From positions 1 through 14,733 of the forward strand of contig DAHWTK010000036.1 of assembly GCA_027328825.1 (NCBI GenBank): a stretch of 14,733 bases of DNA, read 5' to 3'. Each line of letters begins with the position of its first letter. The stretch's first letter is position 1. Below the pieces are notes generated by a model. It saw nothing but the letters and a program-made list of their open reading frames with translations, was not told the DNA's origin and ran no database searches. The stretch is from Nitrospirota bacterium. GTDB taxonomy: Bacteria > Nitrospirota > JACRHJ01. The translations under genes were made by a program, and so were the position numbers. Of the stretch, positions 5,164 to 11,812 are shown one piece after another.

Positions 5164-6567
5164 ATGAACTTAAAGTCCAGGGGTCTTAAAATCGTAGGCG
5201 TAGAGCCGGGCGGCACGGCCCTTGATGTCGGGATCGGGGAAGGGGACAGTATAATCTCCATAAACTCCTCGCCAGTTCCTGACTATCTCGCGTACCGCTA
5301 CCTTATAGCATCCGAGGAAGTCGTTCTGCTGGTAAGGAAGAAATCCGGCGGGGAAGTCGAGATAGAGATGGAAAAAGACGAGGACGACGACCTGGGGATT
5401 ATCGCTTCTCCGATGAAGGTACGCGCCTGCAACAACCGATGCGTTTTCTGCTTTGTGGAGCAGATGCCGAAGGGCATGCGGAGGAGCCTTTACGTAAAGG
5501 ACGATGACTACCGGCACAGCTTCCTGCACGGGAATTACGTCACCCTCACGACGATGAAGGACGAGGATTACGCCCGGATAATCCGGGAGCGCCTCTCTCC
5601 GCTTTACGTCTCCGTCCACGCCACGGACGACACCCTCCGCCACTTTCTGCTCGGAAACTGCAAGGCCCCGTCGATACTTGACGGCATAAAAAAACTAACG
5701 GATGGCGGCATAAGGCTCCATACGCAGGCCGTTGTCGCCCCTGGCATAAACGATGGAGCGGCGCTTGTAAAGACCGCCGAAGACCTTGCGGCATTATATC
5801 CCGGCGTGCTCTCGCTCGCTGTAGTCCCGGTAGGGCTTACGAGGCACAGAGAAAAACTGTATCCGCTTCGCACGTTCACGAAGAGGGAAGCCGCGGGTCT
5901 CCTTGACGCTCTTTCGCCGTTTCGCAGAAAATACAGGAGGAAATTCGGCGTAAGTTTCGTCTATCCATCTGACGAGTTTTACATGAAGGCCGGGCGGGAT
6001 TTGCCGCCGGCAATGGAATATGACGGCTATCCGCAGATGGATAACGGTGTCGGGCTGGTGCGGGATTTTCTGGATGATTTCAAACGACTCGGGAAGAGAG
6101 GCCTCTCATTGGCTTGTCATTCCGAGCCAGTTCAGCTTCGCTCAGGGCAGGCTCCGCGAGGAATCCGCCTTCACCCCCCTCTTAAGATAAGAGGGGGGCA
6201 GGGTGGGCGTTATGAAATCAGAAAAATCCTTTTAATTACCGGCAAATCATTCGCGCCGATACTGAAAAATATCGCAAAGGAAATCGAAGCGATGACCGGC
6301 CTGAAACTTTCCGTCCTGCCGGTAAAAAATAATTTATTCGGAGAGAAGGTAACGGTTGCCGGGCTTCTGTCCGGCAGTGATATAATCGCGGCCCTGAAAG
6401 GCAGAAAAGCGGACGCGGCGATTATCCCCGCCATTACCATGCGGGACGGCGCGGGCGTTTTCCTGGACGACCTTACGCCAAAGGACGTGGAGCGCGAGGC
6501 GGGGATGAAAATAATTATGACGGAGCCGACGGCGAAAGGATTAATAGAGGCAATACTGTCATTCTGA
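5164..6567 (+). CDS. DUF512 radical-SAM-like Fe-S protein with repeat-derived insertion
   Basis: This protein of 467 residues has the DUF512 family architecture. A PDZ-like N-terminal domain (about 1-70; GVEPGGTALDVGIGEGDSI) leads to a radical-SAM-type cluster motif C89-x3-C93-x2-C96 (ACNNRCVFCFVEQMPKGMRR). A TIM-barrel-like section follows with YVSVHATD, LHTQAVVAPGINDG and VVPVGLTRHR. The C-terminal DUF512 region ends in VKNNLFGEKVTVAGLLSGSD and DGAGVFLDDLTP. Function is unknown for the family. ATG 5164 is preferred over the in-frame GTG 5137, which lies in repeat DNA; GAGGA sits 9 nt before ATG. Residues about 318-349 (CHSEPVQLRSGQAPRGIRLH and onward) are translated repeat sequence splitting the DUF512 region, with the frame kept. 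The stop codon lies in another repeat copy, so the last residues (LSF) are repeat-encoded. Whether the protein remains active is open. Confidence 0.82.
   Translation: MNLKSRGLKIVGVEPGGTALDVGIGEGDSIISINSSPVPDYLAYRYLIASEEVVLLVRKKSGGEVEIEMEKDEDDDLGIIASPMKVRACNNRCVFCFVEQMPKGMRRSLYVKDDDYRHSFLHGNYVTLTTMKDEDYARIIRERLSPLYVSVHATDDTLRHFLLGNCKAPSILDGIKKLTDGGIRLHTQAVVAPGINDGAALVKTAEDLAALYPGVLSLAVVPVGLTRHREKLYPLRTFTKREAAGLLDALSPFRRKYRRKFGVSFVYPSDEFYMKAGRDLPPAMEYDGYPQMDNGVGLVRDFLDDFKRLGKRGLSLACHSEPVQLRSGQAPRGIRLHPPLKIRGGQGGRYEIRKILLITGKSFAPILKNIAKEIEAMTGLKLSVLPVKNNLFGEKVTVAGLLSGSDIIAALKGRKADAAIIPAITMRDGAGVFLDDLTPKDVEREAGMKIIMTEPTAKGLIEAILSF
6116..6209 (+). repeat. Two fused dispersed repeats inserted in-frame in the DUF512 gene
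   Basis: The first part (6116-6168) starts GTCATTCCGAGCC and ends GGCTCCGCGAGGAATCCGC, a longer variant of the CATTCYGAG family with GAGCC/GGCTC arms. The second part (6170-6209) contains CCCCCCTCTTA (6174-6184) and TAAGAGGGGGG (6188-6198), a perfect 11-bp stem with an AGA loop, and matches the reverse complement of 1423-1462 at 35 of 40 positions. The pair is read through as about 31 codons without a stop. Confidence 0.85.
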
Positions 6568-6584
6568 GTGAAGCGAAGAATCTG
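6558..6584 (+). repeat. CATTCTGAG...GCGAAGAATCTG dispersed repeat, copy B, at a gene's 3' end
   Basis: GTCATTCTGAGTGAAGCGAA followed by GAATCTG is nearly identical to copy A at 1488-1514. The TGA of its CATTCTGAG core is the in-frame stop codon (6565-6567) of the DUF512 gene. It is followed 12 bp later by REPIN-like copy 3. Confidence 0.8.
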
Positions 6585-6596
6585 CTTTAATGTATT

Positions 6597-6654
6597 TGTA
6601 GCTGCCTGATTTATCAGGCGGGTTTAAATGCGCCCCATAAATGGGGCAGCTACA
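6597..6654 (+). repeat. REPIN-like 58-bp palindromic element, copy 3
   Basis: Outer arms are TGTAGCTGCC and GGGCAGCTACA. Inner hairpins are GCCTGATTTATCAGGC and GCCCCATAAATGGGGC around a central TTTAAA. Compared with copy 2, the left hairpin has C to T on one side and G to A on the other, so pairing is preserved. No T-run makes it a typical terminator, but it could protect or end the upstream transcript. Confidence 0.85.
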
Positions 6655-6796
6655 TCAAGTGGATTCGATGCTGCGCGATTTATTGGGAACTTGTTAATAG
6701 CTATTATATTAGGCATGGAGTTTTTGAGTGGAATATTTTTCACGAAAAAGATATTAAAGAATCATTAAGTATTTTTGGGATAGTTATGGAGGTCTT

Positions 6797-7648
6797 ATGA
6801 AAATTTCCGGACATACGAAAGTAGTCGCCATATTCGGCGACCCTGTCGAACACACGCTCTCTCCGGCCATGCACAACGCCGCCTTCGACGCGCTCGGAAT
6901 GGACTGCGTCTACGTGCCGTTCCATGTGCGGCCAAACGGCCTTAAGGGCGCCGTCTCAGGGCTTCGGGCGATGGGTTTTGCCGGAGCTAACATTACCGTC
7001 CCGCACAAGGAGAACGTCATCGAATTCCTCGACGAGGTGGACGAGGAGGCGAGGGTCCTCGGCGCGGTAAATACTATCGTGAACAGGGGCGGGATTCTTA
7101 CCGGCTACAACACCGACGGGCGGGGGTTCGTGAAGTCGCTCAAGGACGACGCCAAATTCGACCCGAAAGAAAAGAACGTATTCATATGCGGGGCGGGCGG
7201 GGCCGCAAGGGGTATAGCCTTCGCCCTCGTGAATGCGGGAGCAGGCCCGGTTTTTCTGTATGACGTGGACGGCCCGAAGAGGGACAAGCTGGTGCTCGAC
7301 CTCAACACCGCGCTGAAAAAGGACGCGGCCCGCGCGGAACCTCTCGACCCGGATTTTATCCGTTCCTGCGCCCTGGTGATAAACGCGACTCCGCTTGGGA
7401 TGCGTGAAGGCGACCCTCTGCCTTTTCCGGCGTATTCATTTAAAAAGGGCCAGTTGTTCTGCGATATAATATACAACCCGCCCAGGACAGCCGCGATGGC
7501 CGCCGCAGAAGATGCGGGGGGCAGGGTTTTGAACGGCCTTGGGATGCTCCTGCACCAGGGTGTGTTAGCTTTCGAGCACTGGCTGAATGTCTCCCCGCCT
7601 GTCGAGGTTATGCGGGATGCGTTAAAGCAGGGGCTGGGGGAGCATTAA
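6797..7648 (+). CDS. aroE: Shikimate dehydrogenase (NADP+)
   Basis: This 283-residue enzyme reduces 3-dehydroshikimate to shikimate with NADPH in the aromatic amino acid pathway. The N-terminal substrate domain shows GDPVEHTLSPAMHN (residues 14-27; the usual first serine of the S-x-S pair is T20, with S22 kept), NITVPHK with catalytic K71, and NTDGRGF with D107. The nucleotide-binding GAGGAARG begins at G132. The SDH C-terminal signature NGLGMLLHQGVLAFEHW is intact, and length is typical. ATG 6797 follows GGAGG at a short 4-nt spacing. The 142 bp between REPIN copy 3 and the gene are AT-rich, with TATATT-like stretches but no promoter I can place firmly. The 115-bp gap to pilB has its own promoter, so aroE is probably a separate unit although aroE-pilB adjacency may be conserved. 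Confidence 0.93.
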   Translation: MKISGHTKVVAIFGDPVEHTLSPAMHNAAFDALGMDCVYVPFHVRPNGLKGAVSGLRAMGFAGANITVPHKENVIEFLDEVDEEARVLGAVNTIVNRGGILTGYNTDGRGFVKSLKDDAKFDPKEKNVFICGAGGAARGIAFALVNAGAGPVFLYDVDGPKRDKLVLDLNTALKKDAARAEPLDPDFIRSCALVINATPLGMREGDPLPFPAYSFKKGQLFCDIIYNPPRTAAMAAAEDAGGRVLNGLGMLLHQGVLAFEHWLNVSPPVEVMRDALKQGLGEH

Positions 7649-7690
7649 AAAGAATTAATATGCCGGCGGCTCTCTGAAATCCGATTGTCC

Positions 7691-7720
7691 TTGACATAAA
7701 AGCCTTGTGTAACATAAAAT
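7691..7720 (+). promoter_or_regulatory. Sigma70-type promoter upstream of pilB
   Basis: TTGACA (7691-7696) and TAAAAT (7715-7720) lie 18 bp apart. Transcription would start near 7727, leaving a leader of about 37 nt before pilB. I see no sigma54 -24/-12 pair here, so PilR is not expected to act directly at this promoter. Confidence 0.6.
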
Positions 7721-7763
7721 TAGTCGTTAATTTCGAGCGTTACGCGTCTTTGGAGAACCTATA

Positions 7764-9464
7764 ATGGCTGGCAGGCTCGGACAGTTGCTTGTGTCCGCCA
7801 ATATGATTACGGACGAACAACTCAAAAGGGCGCTTGCCGTTCAGCAGAAGGACGGCGGGCGTTTGGGTTCCAATCTCGTCAAGCTCGGTTTTATCGACGA
7901 AGACAAGCTCATAATATTCCTAAGCAAACAATACGGCATTCCCGCGGTAAACCTCCAGGAACTTGAAATCGACCAGGGACTCTGCAAGCTTATCCCTTCC
8001 GACGTAGTCCAGAAATACCAGATAATGCCCATAAACAGGACCGGCGCCACCATAACCATAGCGATGGTGGACCCGTCCAATGTTTTCGCCCTGGATGACG
8101 TCAAGTTTATGACGGGATATAACGTAGAGCCGGTAGTGGCGTCCGAGGGCGGGATAAAGGCCGCGATAAACAAGTATTACGACACCGCTGAAGCCCTCCA
8201 GGATGTCATGGCCACGCTCAAGGAAGGCGACGAGAACGTGGACCTTGTCATGGAGGAAGAGGAGGACGTAAACCTTGGCGAACTGAAGCAGGCCGTCGAG
8301 GACGCGCCCGTCGTAAAACTCGTCAACCTCATCCTTACCGACGCTATTGCAAAAGGCGCAAGCGATATACACATAGAGCCGTACGAGAAATCCTTCAGGG
8401 TGCGCTACAGGGTTGACGGCGTGCTCTACGAGACCATGCAGCCGCCGATGAGGCTTCGGGCGGCGCTCACGTCCCGCCTGAAGATCATGTCCGAGCTCGA
8501 CATCTCCGAGCGCAGGCTTCCGCAGGACGGACGAATCAAGCTCAAGCTGAAGGGCAAGGAGGTTGACCTCCGCGTATCGACGCTTCCGACCCTTTTCGGC
8601 GAGAAAATAGTCATGCGAATCCTCGACAAGGGGAATCTCCAGTTAGACCTCGGCAAACTGGGTTTCGAGGAAAGGGCCGGGGCGGATTTCGTCAAGGCCA
8701 TAAACAGTCCTTACGGGATGGTGCTGGTTACCGGCCCCACAGGCTCGGGAAAGTCCACTACGCTCTATTCCGCACTATCGAACGTCAATAAAATAGACGT
8801 TAATATCATGACGGCGGAAGACCCTGTCGAATATAACCTGATGGGGATTAACCAGGTCCAGATGAAAGACGAGATAGGACTTAATTTCGCCGCGACCCTT
8901 CGCTCGTTCCTGAGGCAGGACCCGGATATAATAATGGTCGGCGAGATACGCGACTACGAGACCGCCGAGATAGCGGTCAAGGCCGCCCTTACCGGCCACC
9001 TCGTGCTTTCCACGCTCCACACGAACGATGCGCCGTCTACGATTAACCGTCTTTTGAACATGGGCATAGAGCCGTTCCTTGTCGCGTCTTCCACGATACT
9101 TATCCTGGCCCAGAGACTCTGCAGGAGGGTATGCCAGAACTGCAAGGAGCCGGAGAAAGTCCCGCTACAGGCGTTGATAGATGTAGGTTTTACCGAGGAG
9201 GAGGCGAAGGAGGTTGTGCCGTACAAGGGACACGGCTGCGACATCTGCGGCGGGACGGGCTACAAGGGCCGCGTTGCTCTCTACGAAGTCATGCCCGTAT
9301 CCGAGGGAATAAAGGAACTGATACTCGAGGGCGCCACCGCTACGGAAATAAAGAAGTGCATGTTGAACGAAGGTTGCAAGTCGCTTCGCAAGAGCGGCCT
9401 CACCAAGATAAAGCAGGGCGTCTCTTCCATAGAAGAGGTGCTGAGGGTTACTTTCGGAGATTAA
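7764..9464 (+). CDS. pilB: Type IV pilus assembly (extension) ATPase PilB
   Basis: This 566-residue cytoplasmic hexameric ATPase powers pilin polymerisation at the inner-membrane platform. An N-terminal MshEN/GspEII_N domain (about 1-140) holds two tandem RLG motifs, R4-L5-G6...Q27 and R33-L34-G35...Q56, of the kind that bind c-di-GMP in MshE. The GspE core follows, with N2-type ASDIHIEPYEKSFRVRYRVDG, Walker A GPTGSGKST (K330), the EDPVE Asp box, Walker B around DPDIIMVGEIRD (about 386-397) and the His box GHLVLSTLHTND. The zinc-type cysteines C457, C460, C492 and C495, absent from PilT, mark it as PilB/GspE. Lack of other type II secretion genes and the pilT/pilC neighbours make it PilB rather than GspE. 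GGAGA lies 7 nt before ATG. pilT starts 4 bp after the stop. Confidence 0.95.
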   Translation: MAGRLGQLLVSANMITDEQLKRALAVQQKDGGRLGSNLVKLGFIDEDKLIIFLSKQYGIPAVNLQELEIDQGLCKLIPSDVVQKYQIMPINRTGATITIAMVDPSNVFALDDVKFMTGYNVEPVVASEGGIKAAINKYYDTAEALQDVMATLKEGDENVDLVMEEEEDVNLGELKQAVEDAPVVKLVNLILTDAIAKGASDIHIEPYEKSFRVRYRVDGVLYETMQPPMRLRAALTSRLKIMSELDISERRLPQDGRIKLKLKGKEVDLRVSTLPTLFGEKIVMRILDKGNLQLDLGKLGFEERAGADFVKAINSPYGMVLVTGPTGSGKSTTLYSALSNVNKIDVNIMTAEDPVEYNLMGINQVQMKDEIGLNFAATLRSFLRQDPDIIMVGEIRDYETAEIAVKAALTGHLVLSTLHTNDAPSTINRLLNMGIEPFLVASSTILILAQRLCRRVCQNCKEPEKVPLQALIDVGFTEEEAKEVVPYKGHGCDICGGTGYKGRVALYEVMPVSEGIKELILEGATATEIKKCMLNEGCKSLRKSGLTKIKQGVSSIEEVLRVTFGD

Positions 9465-9468
9465 TACA

Positions 9469-10557
9469 ATGGCAAATCTGCACCAACTGCTTCAGACGAT
9501 GATAGACAAAGGGGCTTCTGACCTGCACATAACGACAGGTTCGCCGCCGCAGCTCCGCATAGACGGCCAGCTCGTCCCGATGAACCTTCCGCCGCTGTCA
9601 GCCGCGGAGACCAAGCAGATATGCTACAGCATCCTGACGGACGTGCAGAAGCACAGGTTCGAGGAGAACGACGAGCTCGACCTCTCTTTCGGCATAAAGG
9701 GCCTTTCGCGGTTCAGGGCGAACGTGTTCCTGCAGAGGGGCGCCGTTGCCGCGGCCATAAGGACGATCCCCTTCAAGATACTCGCGCTGGATGAATTGAA
9801 CCTCCCGGCGACGGTCGGAGGGCTTGTCAATAAATCGAGAGGTCTCATACTCGTTACCGGCCCAACGGGCTCCGGAAAGTCCACGACTCTCGCGTCGATG
9901 ATCGACAAGATAAATTCCGAACGCCATGAGCATATAATAACCGTCGAAGACCCCATAGAGTTCCTGCACCAGCACAAAAAAGGGCTTGTAAACCAGAGAG
10001 AAGTCGGTGCAGATACAAAGGGTTTCAAACAGGCGCTGAAATACGTCCTGAGGCAGGACCCGGACATTGTCCTGATAGGCGAGATGCGCGACCTGGAGAC
10101 GATGGAGGCGGCGCTGACGGTTTCGGAGACGGGCCATCTCGCTCTTGCGACGCTCCACACCAACTCCGCCGTCCAGACGATAAACAGGATAATAGACGTA
10201 TTCCCGCCGCACCAGCAGCCGCAGGTTCGCGCCCAGCTTTCCTTCGTCCTTGAGGGAATTATAGCGCAGCAGCTTATACCGAAGATGAGCGGCCAGGGGC
10301 GTGTTATGGCCGCCGAGGTGCTTATACCAACCCCCGCGATAAGAAACCTTATACGCGAGGATAAGATACATCAGCTTTATTCCTCGATGCAGACCGGACA
10401 GGCGAAGTTCGGCATGCAGACCATGAACCAGGCCTTATACGACCTCTTCGCAAAGAGGATCATATCGTATGACGAAGCGCTGGGCAGAAGCCCGGTCCCG
10501 GATGAATTCATTGGGATGACAGCCAAGGGGGATACTCCGGCGGGCAAACCGCGATAA
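9469..10557 (+). CDS. pilT: Type IV pilus retraction ATPase PilT
   Basis: This 362-residue ATPase depolymerises pili, driving twitching motility. It begins with the PilT N-domain (NLHQLLQTMIDKGASDLHIT; LRIDG) and continues with Walker A GPTGSGKST (K137), the Asp box VEDPIEFLH, Walker B DPDIVLIGEMRDLETMEAAL, the His box GHLALATLHTNSA, and the PilT-diagnostic C-terminal AIRNLIRE helix followed by KIHQLYSSMQTG. It lacks the MshEN domain and the zinc cysteines of PilB, as expected. Length is close to usual (about 345-370), with a slightly long proline/lysine-rich tail after DEFIGMTAKGDTPAG. It is the second gene of the operon, 4 bp from pilB and 28 bp before pilC. Confidence 0.95.
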   Translation: MANLHQLLQTMIDKGASDLHITTGSPPQLRIDGQLVPMNLPPLSAAETKQICYSILTDVQKHRFEENDELDLSFGIKGLSRFRANVFLQRGAVAAAIRTIPFKILALDELNLPATVGGLVNKSRGLILVTGPTGSGKSTTLASMIDKINSERHEHIITVEDPIEFLHQHKKGLVNQREVGADTKGFKQALKYVLRQDPDIVLIGEMRDLETMEAALTVSETGHLALATLHTNSAVQTINRIIDVFPPHQQPQVRAQLSFVLEGIIAQQLIPKMSGQGRVMAAEVLIPTPAIRNLIREDKIHQLYSSMQTGQAKFGMQTMNQALYDLFAKRIISYDEALGRSPVPDEFIGMTAKGDTPAGKPR

Positions 10558-10585
10558 TAAAATAGTATCTGGAAGGAGGATAAGT

Positions 10586-11812
10586 ATGGCCTCGACTCTT
10601 ACATTCACGTGGTCCGGCAAGGGGAGGGACGGGAAAACCGCCAAAGGCGAAACCATCGCCTCTAACAAGGACGAGGCGATATCCCTGCTCCGCAAGCAGG
10701 GAATCGTTGTCACGTCCATAAACTCCAAATCAGGCATGAGCATGGAGATAAAACTGCCGACGTTCGGCAGCGGCGTGACGGACAAGGACATTATCGTCTT
10801 TACCAGGCAGTTCACGACCATGATAGACGCCGGGCTGCCCCTGGTGCAGTGTCTTGAGATACTGGAGAAGCAGACTCCGAATAAAATATTGGCGACGACT
10901 ATAGGGCAGATCCGGAAGGATGTCGAGGCCGGTTCAACATATGCGGACGCCCTTGGAAAACACCCTAAGATATTCAACGACCTGTACGTGAACCTTGTCG
11001 CGGCGGGAGAGGTGGGCGGTATTCTCGACACCATCCTCGGGAGGCTGACGGTTTATATCGAAAAGAACATGAAGATAAAAAAGCAGATAAAATCTGCCAT
11101 GGTATATCCCTCGATAGTCATGACCGTGGCGGTCGGCGTCATAGCTGTCCTCATGATATTTGTCATCCCGATGTTCGCCAAAATGTTTACCGACATGGGC
11201 GGACATCTACCCGGGCCGACCCAGATGGTCATCAACATCAGTAAGTTCATGACCAACTGGAAAAAAATGGTGCCAATCCTCATTCTCCTCGGCACCTCTA
11301 TTGTCGGCATCAAGAAATATTACGCCACAAAAAAGGGCCGGCTGGCTATGGACAGGATGTTCCTTAACGCGCCGATAATCGGGCCTTTGATAAGGAAAGT
11401 CGCCGTATCTAAATTCACACGCACCCTGGGTACGCTGATGGCCGCGGGAGTTCCCATCATGGACGGTCTTGAGATAGTCGCCAAGACCGCAGGCAACAAG
11501 GTCGTGGAGAATACCGTCATGGATACCCGCGCCAGCATCAGCGAGGGCAAGACGCTCTCGGAGCCGCTTTTGCGTTCCAAGGTCTTTCCGCCTATGGTCA
11601 CGCAGATGATCTCTGTCGGCGAGACGACCGGCGCCCTTGACGCGATGCTGTCGAAGATCGCCGATTTTTATGACGATGAGGTGGATGCGGCGGTCGAGGC
11701 CATGACGGCGGCCCTTGAGCCTGCGCTTATGGTCTTCCTTGGCATCTCCGTCGGCTACATCATCATAGCAATGTATCTGCCAATATTCCACCTGGCGGAC
11801 GTAGTAGGCTGA
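10586..11812 (+). CDS. pilC: Type IV pilus inner-membrane platform protein PilC
   Basis: The protein has 408 residues and two T2SSF domains. The N-terminal segment WSGKGRDGKTAKGETIASNK is the usual PilC/GspF opening. The first domain (about 70-190) contains FTRQFTTMIDAGLPLVQCLE and AAGEVGGILDTIL. The second (about 270-400) contains FTRTLGTLMAAGVPIMDGLE and SVGETTGALDAML, an internal duplication. Transmembrane helices lie near 172-195, 225-243 and 380-403. PilC contacts the PilB and PilT motors and the pilin assembly core. A strong AAGGAGG lies 6 nt before ATG 10586. The TGA stop overlaps the next ATG by one base (TGATG), so pilS is translationally coupled. Confidence 0.94.
   Translation: MASTLTFTWSGKGRDGKTAKGETIASNKDEAISLLRKQGIVVTSINSKSGMSMEIKLPTFGSGVTDKDIIVFTRQFTTMIDAGLPLVQCLEILEKQTPNKILATTIGQIRKDVEAGSTYADALGKHPKIFNDLYVNLVAAGEVGGILDTILGRLTVYIEKNMKIKKQIKSAMVYPSIVMTVAVGVIAVLMIFVIPMFAKMFTDMGGHLPGPTQMVINISKFMTNWKKMVPILILLGTSIVGIKKYYATKKGRLAMDRMFLNAPIIGPLIRKVAVSKFTRTLGTLMAAGVPIMDGLEIVAKTAGNKVVENTVMDTRASISEGKTLSEPLLRSKVFPPMVTQMISVGETTGALDAMLSKIADFYDDEVDAAVEAMTAALEPALMVFLGISVGYIIIAMYLPIFHLADVVG

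Noticed and set aside
7649..7763. Sigma54 promoter upstream of pilB controlled by PilR
   Set aside because: No GG-N10-GC -24/-12 pair with the expected flanks was found by eye; a sigma70-type pair is present instead.
9598..10371. 257-codon opposite-strand open frame
   Set aside because: It is antisense to pilT, whose Walker, Asp, His and AIRNLIRE motifs are all present on the + strand.
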